Shown piece after piece: positions 18,413-26,701 of a stretch of 64,000 nucleotides of DNA. The notes under the pieces were generated by a model, which had not been told where the DNA came from, did no database searches, and worked only from the letters and a program-made list of their open reading frames with translations. Source of the DNA: Dyadobacter sp. SG02 (GTDB lineage: Bacteria; Bacteroidota; Bacteroidia; Cytophagales; Spirosomataceae). Made by a program: the position numbers and the translations under genes. The stretch covers positions 569,386 to 633,385 of the forward strand of contig NZ_FNYL01000001.1 in the NCBI RefSeq assembly GCF_900109045.1. The letters are read 5' to 3'. How positions within the stretch are numbered: the first letter of the stretch is position 1; the number at the start of each line of letters is the position of its first letter.

Positions 18413-21400
18413 TTAGAACGACAAGTTAAGATTCACACCCAGCGAACGCGTAGTTGGCATGGAGAATGATTCCAGACCGACAGTAGTGTTCCCGGACCCT
18501 GCAACCAATTCAGGATCAAAACCTTTTGCTTTATTCATTATGAAGAACAGGTTACGTCCTACAAGCGACAACGACACAGTCTGGAATGGCGATTTGCCGA
18601 TTAATTTTTGTGGAAGGCTGTAACCCAGCGTCAGCTCACGTAGCCTGATGTTGGAAGAACTGTAAGTGAACACTTCTCCAATAGGAGTATTTCGACCTCC
18701 AACAAACTTCCAGTATGCCTCAGCGGTAGTTGATACCGTGTTTTTAGTACCGTCCGCCTGTACTCCATCCACAACCATTCCGTCCCGCCCGGCAAGCGTT
18801 TCTTCCGTCACACCATCGGCATAGATTACCGCATTCGTGAACGAGGTCACGACACCGCCGATGCGTCCGCTCACCAGGAAGCTCAGGTTAATGCCTTTGT
18901 AGGAAAAACGGTTTGTCACGCCTCCGGTCCAGGTTGGACGTGAGGTGCCCAGGTTCACAGTTGTTCCCGAAGTCACGAGCGGAAGTCCGTTTGTACCCAC
19001 TTTGATACGACCCTGATCATCCCGCTGATAACCTCGGCTGTAAATCTGTCCCAGCGACCTCCCTTCCTCGGCACGCACAAAGTTCATGAAGTCGTTGGTC
19101 AGTGTGTACGATTTCAATGTCTCAGATAGCTCGATTACCTTATTGATATTCCTGGCATAGTTCAAGTCAATATTCCAGGAAAAATCTCCCGTTTTTACCG
19201 GAGCGAGGTTCAGCGTAAACTCGATACCCTTGTTCCGTACATTTCCGGCATTGATATATTGAAAGCTCCATCCCGAAGCCGGCGGAATCGCGACCCTGAA
19301 CAATTGGTTTTTGGAATTACTATTATACAATGTCAGGTCGAAACCAATACGGTTTTGCAGGAATTTAGCTTCCAAACCTATTTCCTGTGCATTGGTCAGC
19401 TCGGGTTTCAGATCGGGGAACGGCTTGGTATCGTCGCGGATAATGTAGCCGTTCGCACCACCTGCAATATAAGAATAGGTTTGCGCCAACAGATATGGCG
19501 ACGCGTCGTTACCCGTCTGTGCAATGCTACCACGGATTTTCATGAACGAAATGGCCTGAGGCATATTGAACAGGCTCGAAAGCACCGCCGAAGCACCTAC
19601 CGACGGGAAGAAGTACGATTGGTTTGCCTTGGGTAAGGTAGAAGACCAGTCGTTCCGCGCCGATGCGGAAATTGTCAATGCATCTTTCCAGATGAAGTCA
19701 GCCTGGGCAAACACCCCTTGTTTCCGGGTCTGGGTTACCGTTCTGTTGGTTACCGAGTTTCTCGCATTGGTTGTTACAAAAAGATTGTCACGGTTCAGAC
19801 CATTGTTCAACGTCTCATGATTAACGAAATCACGTTTCAGCACGTTGCCACCCACTGTCGCATCAAGCCTGAAATCCTCTCCGAATTGTTTGTTGATCAA
19901 TGCAAACAAATCGAGGTTCAGCTCGCTGTTGTCTCGCCAACGGGTCTGATAGTCGCCGAAATCGGCAATTGTATAAGTATTCGTATACCATTTACCTTCA
20001 AACTTATCAACATATTTATCGTATCCGGCGCGGCCCATCACATTCAGCCAGGGCAGGAATTTGTAACTCACCTGGGTAAATCCATAAATACGGTCGCGGG
20101 TATCGTCGGCCAGCACCCGGTTCTTGATCCAGTAAGGGTTCTGTCCACCATTTGAACCCGGGTTCCAGTAGTTTTGCAGCAATTTACCCGACGACGGGTC
20201 TACATATTCGTAATCCTGTGCCTGTTCGAGGGAAATACTTCTTGGCAGACGCAGGATATGACGTTGCAAATTGGCGAACGCCTCACCGGTTTGCTGCCTG
20301 TTTTCGATGTTTTCGTTCAGGTAAGTGATTTTCCCGTCGAAGTTCAGCTTGCTGGTAACCTGGCTGGAAAGCCGTAGGTTGAAGTTGTGACGATCAAGCT
20401 TATTGTTCGAAACAACACCTTTCGCGTGGGTGTTGGTGTAAGAAAAATAGGTCTGCACCTTTTCATTACCGCCGGTAAGCGATACCGAGTTAGCCAGTGA
20501 AGTACCTGTCGAGTAGAAGTCTTTATAGGAATTGGGATTAGGCGAATAAGCGTAAGTTTTGCCCTTATTTTCCGGGTCCGGGCCCCAGGCGGCTACCTGT
20601 TGGCCGTCCATTTTCGGCCCCCAGCTGAATTCGCTGTTCGGAAAGAATTTGCCTTCTACACCCTGGCCATATACGTTTTGGAAATTTTGCATTTCCATTG
20701 CTTTTTCAACCTGGAAAGTACTGTTGATGTTCACGCCGATCCCTTTTCTCACGGCCCCCTTTTTCGTGGTGATCAGCAATGCACCGTTCGCCGCACGGCT
20801 ACCGTACAACGCCGTCGCAGACGCTCCCCTTAGTACGTTGATAGATTCGATATCATCGGGATTGATGCTCGAAAGACCATCGCTCGCATCCCGGCCGCCA
20901 TTCGCATTTGTCGGACTGAAATTGGAGTTATCGATCGGCACCCCGTCAACCACGATCAGCGCCTGGTTATTACCGGTAATAGAACGGTCGCCCCGCAGTA
21001 CCACCCGGCTCGACCCTCCCACACCCGACGACGATCTAACAATGTCCAGACCCGCCACGCGGCCCGACAGTGAGTTGGCCACATTCAGCTCGCGGGCTTT
21101 CGAAAAGTTGTCGGTATTGATCATCTGGGTCGCGTAGCTGAGCGTTTTCTGCTCTTTGCTGATACCCAAAGCCGTCACCACTACTTCACCCAGGTTACGA
21201 ACGTCAGCATCCATCGATACGGTGACGTTCGTCATGTTTTCCGAAACAGCTATTTCTTTGGACGTATAGCCAACTGAAGAAATGATAAGCGTTCCTGCGC
21301 CGCTCATACTTAAAGTGAAATTTCCCTCCGCATCCGTATTGGTTCCCCTCGTAGTCCCTTTGATCAGGACGTTGGCGCCGGGAAGCCCGGCCCCATTCTC

Positions 21401-21505
21401 ATCACTCACCTTCCCGGTAACTTGCCGGTCCTGGGCTTGTGATGTGTTAACAAATAGCACTGCAGACAGAAATGTCAGCAGCACAAACCGTAAAGATTTG
21501 CTCAT
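18413..21505 (-). CDS. SusC/RagA-family TonB-linked outer-membrane transporter (pair 2)
   Basis: 1030 residues from the ATG at 21505 (MSKSLRFVLLTFLSAVLFV); an in-frame ATG 60 nt upstream would add a non-signal-like extension. Order: signal peptide ending NTSQAQ, carboxypeptidase-regulatory-like domain (VTGKVSDENGAGLPGANV), LGEVVVTALG segment, plug (VVLRGDRSITG, LIVVDGVPIDN, NPDDIESINVLRG), then the barrel ending LGVNLNLSF with a terminal Phe as expected for an outer-membrane protein. No STN domain. Imports an unknown oligomer with SusD 2. It is the first gene of module 2. Confidence 0.92.
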   Translation of the reverse strand: MSKSLRFVLLTFLSAVLFVNTSQAQDRQVTGKVSDENGAGLPGANVLIKGTTRGTNTDAEGNFTLSMSGAGTLIISSVGYTSKEIAVSENMTNVTVSMDADVRNLGEVVVTALGISKEQKTLSYATQMINTDNFSKARELNVANSLSGRVAGLDIVRSSSGVGGSSRVVLRGDRSITGNNQALIVVDGVPIDNSNFSPTNANGGRDASDGLSSINPDDIESINVLRGASATALYGSRAANGALLITTKKGAVRKGIGVNINSTFQVEKAMEMQNFQNVYGQGVEGKFFPNSEFSWGPKMDGQQVAAWGPDPENKGKTYAYSPNPNSYKDFYSTGTSLANSVSLTGGNEKVQTYFSYTNTHAKGVVSNNKLDRHNFNLRLSSQVTSKLNFDGKITYLNENIENRQQTGEAFANLQRHILRLPRSISLEQAQDYEYVDPSSGKLLQNYWNPGSNGGQNPYWIKNRVLADDTRDRIYGFTQVSYKFLPWLNVMGRAGYDKYVDKFEGKWYTNTYTIADFGDYQTRWRDNSELNLDLFALINKQFGEDFRLDATVGGNVLKRDFVNHETLNNGLNRDNLFVTTNARNSVTNRTVTQTRKQGVFAQADFIWKDALTISASARNDWSSTLPKANQSYFFPSVGASAVLSSLFNMPQAISFMKIRGSIAQTGNDASPYLLAQTYSYIAGGANGYIIRDDTKPFPDLKPELTNAQEIGLEAKFLQNRIGFDLTLYNSNSKNQLFRVAIPPASGWSFQYINAGNVRNKGIEFTLNLAPVKTGDFSWNIDLNYARNINKVIELSETLKSYTLTNDFMNFVRAEEGRSLGQIYSRGYQRDDQGRIKVGTNGLPLVTSGTTVNLGTSRPTWTGGVTNRFSYKGINLSFLVSGRIGGVVTSFTNAVIYADGVTEETLAGRDGMVVDGVQADGTKNTVSTTAEAYWKFVGGRNTPIGEVFTYSSSNIRLRELTLGYSLPQKLIGKSPFQTVSLSLVGRNLFFIMNKAKGFDPELVAGSGNTTVGLESFSMPTTRSLGVNLNLSF

Positions 21506-21874
21506 AGGTAAGATGGGTTTATTTGGAATTTCAAGAAATATAAACCTATTACGCCAAATAAGCAACTTATTCTGCCATTTTTAATTGCACTAAACTAATA
21601 TTTCGATAAAGTGACCAATAAAAGCATTTAAAATGCTCTATTTCCATGTTTTTAGAATATTATTTGTCTAAAATACATTTATTAAACAACGTGATACTTT
21701 TGTTGCGTGCTCGAAACACAATACCGTATTCGGCATTTTTGATTTTTTACAGAAGAAAATAAAAAGACATCCAAATGGTAAGTAGTGCGTAGTTTGCTAC
21801 GACAAAAAATTACTACATACCGACGGTAACATCGGAGCCGAACTAGTATAAAAGCAAGATGAAGGAAGTGGACG
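21506..21874. other. Intergenic region upstream of SusC 2
   Basis: 369 bp, AT-rich beside SusC 2, where its promoter must lie although I find no clean TAnnTTTG there on the minus strand. The part from about 21695 to 21840 has a plus-strand -7-like element and a structured element listed separately. No protein gene is seen. Confidence 0.45.
21695..21837 (+). ncRNA. Possible small structured RNA
   Basis: A plus-strand TACTTTTG at 21695-21702 matches the -7 consensus. Downstream, 21777-21786 (GGTAAGTAGT) pairs with 21812-21821 (ACTACATACC) in a 10-bp stem with one mismatch. That stem encloses a perfect hairpin CGTAG-TTTG-CTACG at 21788-21801. A third short hairpin CCGA/TCGG follows at 21820-21835. 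The only ATG nearby (21775) opens a five-codon frame. No -33 element at normal spacing and no terminator T-run were found, so the call is weak. Confidence 0.22.
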
Positions 21875-22288
21875 TTACTCGTATTTCCGCCAGCCGCCGA
21901 GAATAGCTCCCGTGAGTGCGTACACGATCACGCTTACACCTCCATTGATAAGCGAGAGCATTAGTGGCCGCATCGAAAACATGTCCTTGACGATCGTTTC
22001 GAACAAAACGAAGACGAGACCGAACAATAAACCGACGAGAAAACCCATCACAGGGGATTTAACGGGGACTTTGGTGAATACCCAGGCCATGGAGTAGGCC
22101 ATGAAGGAGGTGGAGATGATGCTGGCAAGGTATGGAACCGGACTCGTCGCTGACTTTATTTGCTCCATCGTGAAGCCATTCAAAGCCATCCATTGTTCTG
22201 AAAATGTGCCATACCACAACGCTGGTATGATCTGACCTGTCACTACGCATACTAGCACGGCCCAAAGATTGACAGATTGTTTTCTCAT
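21875..22288 (-). CDS. DUF1761 family membrane protein
   Basis: 137 residues with four hydrophobic helices at about 7-25, 50-72, 78-98 and 106-130. The spacing and residues such as ALWYGTFSEQWMALNG in the first loop fit the DUF1761 family of small inner-membrane proteins, whose role is unknown. A minus-strand TATATTTG at 22333-22340 may be its -7 element. Not obviously linked to either neighbour. Confidence 0.7.
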   Translation of the reverse strand: MRKQSVNLWAVLVCVVTGQIIPALWYGTFSEQWMALNGFTMEQIKSATSPVPYLASIISTSFMAYSMAWVFTKVPVKSPVMGFLVGLLFGLVFVLFETIVKDMFSMRPLMLSLINGGVSVIVYALTGAILGGWRKYE

Positions 22289-22332
22289 TTTGTTGAGTGT
22301 TTTATTCAGTCATCGAAAGGTACTCCCCGGCC

Positions 22333-22340
22333 CAAATATA
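22333..22340 (-). promoter_or_regulatory. Predicted -7 element for the DUF1761 gene
   Basis: TATATTTG on the minus strand, full match to TAnnTTTG, 44 nt before the start codon. No -33 TTG at the usual distance. Confidence 0.35.
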
Positions 22341-22366
22341 AGAGGTTTCAGATATAATTGTGCTTT

Positions 22367-23314
22367 TTATTCATCGGATATAACAAATTCGATATTCCGC
22401 TTCAAACCTGCGTATTTGGCCCTTTTTACGGGTGATCTGCGGAAAATTTCGCGGAAAACTTCCTCCGTGATCTCCCGCCAGTCGCCGTTTGAAAAGCCGG
22501 CAAGTTCCCCGGGTAAATCGAATTCCGGGGTCTTGTGCGGACGCGCGAACCGGTTCCATGGACAGACGTCCTGGCATACGTCGCAACCGAATATCCAGTT
22601 GTTGAATTTCCCTCTTACGTCCTCGGGTATTGCGTCCTTTAATTCTATCGTATAATAACTGATGCATTTGCTGCCGTCGACCACGAAAGGACCGGTAATG
22701 GCGTCGGTCGGGCAGGCGTCGATACATTTGGTGCAGGTACCGCAGTAGTCGCCGGTGGCGCTGTCGGGCGCGAGGTCAAGGTCGCAGATGATTTCTCCGA
22801 TGAAGAAAAAGCTGCCCATTTCGCGGTTGAGCAAGTTGGAATGCTTGCCTATCCAGCCCAAACCGCTTTTGGCAGCCCATACCTTGTCCATGACGGGTGC
22901 CGAATCGACGAAAATGCGGCCATTGACCTCCCCTACCTCATCCTGAACGGCCGTCAGCAATGCGCCGAGCTTTTCTTTCAATATATAATGGTAGTCGGTG
23001 CCGTAGGCGTATTTGGAGACTTTGAGGTCGTCGTCGCCTTCGGGAAGGCGTTCTTCGGGATAATAATTTAATAAAACAGAAATAACGCTTTTCGCGCCTT
23101 CCACCAATTTGGTTGGGTCGAGGCGCTTATCGAAGTGGTTGGCCATGTAGGACATCGCGCCGTGGTGGTTGAGCGAGAGCCACTTATCGAGGCGTGGAGC
23201 CTCATTTTCGAGAAATTCAGCCTTTGAAATACCACAAAAATCAAAGCCGTTTTCAATGGCCCTGGCCTTGATAAACTTGCTCCGCTCCTGCCGTACGATA
23301 TCTGCTGCCGTCAT
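22367..23314 (-). CDS. queG: tRNA epoxyqueuosine(34) reductase
   Basis: 315 residues, the normal length of the short QueG form without C-terminal HEAT repeats. It reduces epoxyqueuosine to queuosine at position 34 of tRNAs with GUN anticodons, using a cobamide cofactor and two 4Fe-4S clusters. The cluster ligands are visible: C191, C194, C197 and C201 ([11 protein letters not shown]), then C217 and C244, C247, C251 ([10 protein letters not shown]). The N-terminal block with [13 protein letters not shown] and the [12 protein letters not shown] segment are family hallmarks. Cytosolic. Its start lies four bases from a -7 promoter element, so the mRNA may be leaderless, and the gene is divergent from grpE. 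Confidence 0.95.
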   Translation of the reverse strand: MTAADIVRQERSKFIKARAIENGFDFCGISKAEFLENEAPRLDKWLSLNHHGAMSYMANHFDKRLDPTKLVEGAKSVISVLLNYYPEERLPEGDDDLKVSKYAYGTDYHYILKEKLGALLTAVQDEVGEVNGRIFVDSAPVMDKVWAAKSGLGWIGKHSNLLNREMGSFFFIGEIICDLDLAPDSATGDYCGTCTKCIDACPTDAITGPFVVDGSKCISYYTIELKDAIPEDVRGKFNNWIFGCDVCQDVCPWNRFARPHKTPEFDLPGELAGFSNGDWREITEEVFREIFRRSPVKRAKYAGLKRNIEFVISDE

Positions 23315-23318
23315 ATTG

Positions 23319-23326
23319 CAAAGTTA
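23319..23326 (-). promoter_or_regulatory. Predicted -7 element of queG, 4 nt from the start codon
   Basis: TAACTTTG on the minus strand, full match to TAnnTTTG. With the usual 5-7 nt to the transcription start, the mRNA would begin at or next to the ATG. No -33 TTG is found at normal spacing; that position falls inside the spacer of the opposing grpE promoter. Confidence 0.4.
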
Positions 23327-23334
23327 CAAATTGA

Positions 23335-23364
23335 TTGTAAAATGCCATCTTGTCAGTAATTTAG
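23335..23364 (+). promoter_or_regulatory. Promoter of the grpE-dnaJ operon
   Basis: TTG at 23335-23337, 19-nt spacer, TAATTTAG at 23357-23364 (one base from TAnnTTTG). This is the vegetative Bacteroidota promoter layout, so the chaperone operon looks driven by the housekeeping sigma factor. Confidence 0.6.
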
Positions 23365-23390
23365 CCGTGGCAAAGTAATTTAGGAGTAAA

Positions 23391-23489
23391 ATGGCTGTTG
23401 CAAAAAGACACGTAACTGCGAAGAACCATGCCGGAAAATACAGAATTCAACATAGATCAAGACAAAAATTACGAAATGAACGAGGATAA
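23391..23489 (+). CDS. Possible leader ORF overlapping the grpE start
   Basis: A 32-codon frame beginning MAVAKRHVTAKNHAGKY and very rich in Lys, Arg and His. Its ATG has a good AGGAG five bases upstream (23382-23386), whereas the grpE ATG at 23428 has none. It overlaps grpE in another frame and stops 11 bases beyond a second in-frame grpE ATG at 23476. It could be a regulatory leader peptide or chance. Confidence 0.25.
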   Translation: MAVAKRHVTAKNHAGKYRIQHRSRQKLRNERG

Positions 23490-24048
23490 AGCTTCATTGG
23501 AAACTGACAATCTGGTAAACGAAGAAAATTCCGAAATTTCCAATAATGTACCGCTGGATAATGCAGGCCAGGAAATTACCGGAGATGCGCCTGCGGCAAA
23601 CCCGCTGGACGCTGCAAAGGCTGAGATCGCCGAGCTGAAAGACAAGTACCTGCGTCTTTACGCGGATTTTGAAAACTTCCGTCGCCGCACTGCCAAGGAA
23701 AAACTGGAAATGATCTCCGGAGCAAGCGCCGACACGGTGAAACTCATCCTCCCGATCGTCGACGATTTCGAACGCGCCAAAGTTTCCTTTGACTCTTCTA
23801 CCGACATCGAAGCACTGAAAGAAGGCGTAGACCTGATTTATACCAAACTTTACAAAACCCTCGAATCCAAAGGTTTGAAAGCCATGGAATCGAAAGGAGC
23901 CGACTTCGACGCTGAAATCCACGAATCCATCGCGCAATTTCCCGCACCGTCGGAAGACCTGAAAGGAAAGGTGATCGACGAAATTGAAAAAGGTTATTAC
24001 CTGAACGACAAGGTCATTCGTTACGCCAAAGTAATCGTAGGCGCCTAA
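23428..24048 (+). CDS. grpE: Nucleotide exchange factor GrpE
   Basis: 206 residues. GrpE releases ADP from DnaK, working as a dimer in the cytosol. The N-terminal 60 residues are acidic and probably disordered; a long coiled coil follows (about 65-110, with AEIAELKDKYLRLYADFENF), then the hallmark LILPIVDDFERA and the beta domain with KVIDEIEKGYYLNDKVIRYA. The start at 23428 gives the full acidic tail; a second ATG at 23476 (MNEDKASLE) is also credible because of the leader-frame arrangement. dnaJ follows 40 nt downstream in the same operon. Confidence 0.95.
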   Translation: MPENTEFNIDQDKNYEMNEDKASLETDNLVNEENSEISNNVPLDNAGQEITGDAPAANPLDAAKAEIAELKDKYLRLYADFENFRRRTAKEKLEMISGASADTVKLILPIVDDFERAKVSFDSSTDIEALKEGVDLIYTKLYKTLESKGLKAMESKGADFDAEIHESIAQFPAPSEDLKGKVIDEIEKGYYLNDKVIRYAKVIVGA

Positions 24049-24088
24049 TGCTCTCAACCTTCCTAACGGGATACATCAGTAATTAAAA

Positions 24089-25249
24089 ATGGCAAAGAAA
24101 AGAGATTATTACGAAGTCCTTGGCGTGGATCGCGGGGCCTCCGCGGATGAAATTAAAAAGTCTTACCGCAAGCTCGCGATCAAGTTCCACCCGGACAAGA
24201 ATCCCGACGATCCTACGGCGGAGGACAAGTTCAAAGAAGCAGCAGAGGCATACAGCATCCTGAGCGACGAGAACAAGCGTGCGCGTTATGACCAGTTCGG
24301 CCACGCCGGTGTAGGCGGTGCGTCGGGCGGCGGGGCAGGCGGCTTCGGCGGCGGCTTCACGATGGACGACATTTTCTCGCAATTCGGGGATATTTTCGGA
24401 GATAGCAGCCCGTTCGGCGATATTTTCGGTCGCCAGGGCGGAAACGGCCGTCGCGTCCGCAGAGGTTCCGACCTTCGTATCAAACTGAAATTGAACCTGG
24501 AAGAGGTAGCGAACGGTGTTGAGAAGAAAATCAAAGTAAAAAGACACGTTACCTGTAATACCTGTGGCGGCAATGGCGCTAAAAACGGCACATCGCTGAC
24601 CAACTGTAACGGATGTAATGGAACCGGGCAAGTACGCAAAGTAGTGAGTACCATGCTCGGCCAGATGGTTTCAACCACCACTTGCCCCACTTGTAATGGC
24701 GACGGCAAGATCATCAGCGAACGTTGCGATTCCTGCGCAGGCGAAGGACGCTTGCTGCAAGACGACCTGATTACGCTCAACATTCCGGGCGGCGTAGCGG
24801 AAGGCATGCAGCTATCGATGTCGGGCAAAGGAAACGTTCCTGCACGCGGCGGCGTAGCGGGCGACCTGCTGATCGTGATCGAGGAAGAAGAAGACGCATT
24901 GTTGAAAAGAGACGGCAACAACGTCGTTTTCGACATGCATTTGAGCTTTATCGATGCGGCACTCGGTACCTCGGTGGAAATACCGACTATCGACGGCAAA
25001 GCACGTATTACCATCGAATCAGGAACGCAGGCAGGCAAGATACTACGCCTCAAAGGCAAAGGTGTTAAAGACCTGAACGGCTACGGAAAAGGTGACCAAT
25101 TGGTGCATATCAATGTATGGACACCCCAGCAACTGACTTCCGACGAGCGCTCGACCCTCGAGTCGCTCCGTCACTCGCCGAACTTTCAGCCGAAACCCGG
25201 CAAGAACGAGAAAGGCTTTTTCGATAAAATGAAAGATTTCTTCCATTGA
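24089..25249 (+). CDS. dnaJ: Chaperone protein DnaJ
   Basis: 386 residues, full length. The J domain occupies 1-70 with the DnaK-activating HPD at 34-36. A Gly/Phe-rich linker follows (about 73-130, [15 protein letters not shown]). Four zinc-binding CxxCxGxG repeats come next ([32 protein letters not shown]), then the substrate-binding C-terminal domains. It delivers unfolded proteins to DnaK and stimulates its ATPase. It is cotranscribed with grpE and closed by a terminator; dnaK is not in the window. Confidence 0.96.
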   Translation: MAKKRDYYEVLGVDRGASADEIKKSYRKLAIKFHPDKNPDDPTAEDKFKEAAEAYSILSDENKRARYDQFGHAGVGGASGGGAGGFGGGFTMDDIFSQFGDIFGDSSPFGDIFGRQGGNGRRVRRGSDLRIKLKLNLEEVANGVEKKIKVKRHVTCNTCGGNGAKNGTSLTNCNGCNGTGQVRKVVSTMLGQMVSTTTCPTCNGDGKIISERCDSCAGEGRLLQDDLITLNIPGGVAEGMQLSMSGKGNVPARGGVAGDLLIVIEEEEDALLKRDGNNVVFDMHLSFIDAALGTSVEIPTIDGKARITIESGTQAGKILRLKGKGVKDLNGYGKGDQLVHINVWTPQQLTSDERSTLESLRHSPNFQPKPGKNEKGFFDKMKDFFH

Positions 25250-25273
25250 TCATGCCTGTTCAATAAATATTCC

Positions 25274-25308
25274 AAAAGAGCTGCTTCGTCACCGGAGCGG
25301 CTCTTTTT
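25274..25308 (+). terminator. Terminator of grpE-dnaJ
   Basis: Stem AAAAGAGC.GCT pairing with AGC.GCTCTTTT around an 11-nt loop, ending in TTTTT. It starts 24 nt past the dnaJ stop. Confidence 0.8.
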
Positions 25309-25374
25309 GCTTGACACCAATAGCGGCCCGCCGCAATTCATCATCGATCATTCAATAACCAAAAACATTCCTCA

Positions 25375-26565
25375 ATGAAATCCCTGTTACTTTCCGGCGC
25401 ATTGCTTTGCCCGGCGCTCGCCGGTCCCGGGCTGTTAATGGCTCAAACCACTCCCCCAACTGTCACATTCGCCACTTATAATGTGAGTATGGAGGCCGAA
25501 AATTACTTCCCGCGTGGTACGCCGGGCAATTCCGAAAAGGTACTGATCAAAGAACTGGCTTCCGGCGCAAACCAGCAGATCAAAAACATCGCGCAGATCA
25601 TCAAAACCGTTCGTCCTGATGTGATTTTGCTGAATGAGTTCGATTATGTCAAAAATCCTGCGGAAGGCGTCGGCCAGTTTATCAAAGGTTATCTCAAAGA
25701 TGATTCGAACGGTGCAAAGGGCATCGACTATCCTTATTACTATTACTCCACCGTCAATACCGGCCAGCCGACTCCCTACGACCTCGACCGGAACGGCAAA
25801 ACGGAACAATACGGCTCGGATGCCTGGGGGTTCGGCAACTATCCGGGGCAATATGGAATGGTGCTTTTATCGAGATTCCCCATTGACACAAAAGCCGTAC
25901 GTACATTCCAGCATTTCAAATGGAAGGACATGCCCAATGCATTAAAAACCACTACCGGGGACGGCGCCGAATGGTATGCCCCCGAAGCCTGGGCGCAGTT
26001 CCCGCTCTCCTCCAAATCGCATTGGGACATTCCGGTGAAAGTCGGCAATAAAACCATTCACGTTCTGGCAAGCCACCCTACCCCGCCCTCATTCGACGGC
26101 AAAGAAGACCGAAACGGCAAGCGCAACCACGACGAAATCCGCTTCTGGAACGACTACATCACCACGGGAAAAGGCACTTATATTTATGATGATCAAGGCA
26201 AAAAAGGCGGCCTCGCGGCAAATGCCGCGTTCGTCATACTCGGCGACCAGAACGCTTCTCCGGACGAAGGCAACGCCATCGCAGACGGCATCCGCGAGCT
26301 GATCAATAACCCGGCTGTCAATGGCAGCACCGCCCCCGCCAGCAAAGGCGGCTCCGAGCATTCACCGAGCAATACATTTGCCCAAAACCACACCGCATTC
26401 TGGCGTATGCGCGCGGATTACGTGCTACCCTCGCGCAAAGGCTTCCAAATCCTGGATAGCGGCGTTTTCTGGCCAGCCAAAGGCGAACCGATGGCGGAAC
26501 TGGTAGAGAAGCGGGAGTCGAGCTCGGATCATCGGTTGGTTTGGGTGAAGTTAAGAGTGGAGTAA
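25375..26565 (+). CDS. Secreted endonuclease/exonuclease/phosphatase family protein
   Basis: 396 residues with a signal peptide (MKSLLLSGALLCPALAGPG, ending near LMAQ at 24). The mature part is one EEP domain: FATYNVSMEAEN opens the fold, ILLNEFDYV supplies the metal-binding Glu, GMVLLSRFPI and HVLASHPTPP follow, GDQNASPDEGN carries the Asp-Gln-Asn cluster, and SSDHRLVWVKL is the C-terminal SDH motif. These enzymes cut phosphodiesters or phosphate esters with Mg2+. Export suggests extracellular nucleic-acid or phospholipid scavenging rather than DNA repair. Monocistronic, with its own terminator. Confidence 0.85.
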   Translation: MKSLLLSGALLCPALAGPGLLMAQTTPPTVTFATYNVSMEAENYFPRGTPGNSEKVLIKELASGANQQIKNIAQIIKTVRPDVILLNEFDYVKNPAEGVGQFIKGYLKDDSNGAKGIDYPYYYYSTVNTGQPTPYDLDRNGKTEQYGSDAWGFGNYPGQYGMVLLSRFPIDTKAVRTFQHFKWKDMPNALKTTTGDGAEWYAPEAWAQFPLSSKSHWDIPVKVGNKTIHVLASHPTPPSFDGKEDRNGKRNHDEIRFWNDYITTGKGTYIYDDQGKKGGLAANAAFVILGDQNASPDEGNAIADGIRELINNPAVNGSTAPASKGGSEHSPSNTFAQNHTAFWRMRADYVLPSRKGFQILDSGVFWPAKGEPMAELVEKRESSSDHRLVWVKLRVE

Positions 26566-26584
26566 AGTCGAAACATATAAGACA

Positions 26585-26622
26585 GAAAGCGGTTCCGGAT
26601 GTCCCGGGGCCGCTTTCGTTTT
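26585..26622 (+). terminator. Terminator after the EEP gene
   Basis: Stem GAAAGCGG/CCGCTTTC with an inner CCGG pairing, followed by GTTTTA, 20 nt past the stop codon. Confidence 0.75.
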
Positions 26623-26701
26623 ATAGTCCAGATAAATGCAATCCTGTCAAGTAAATTTTCTTTCCCTTAACTTAGTAACTCGCATTTAACGACCGTTCGA
26701 T

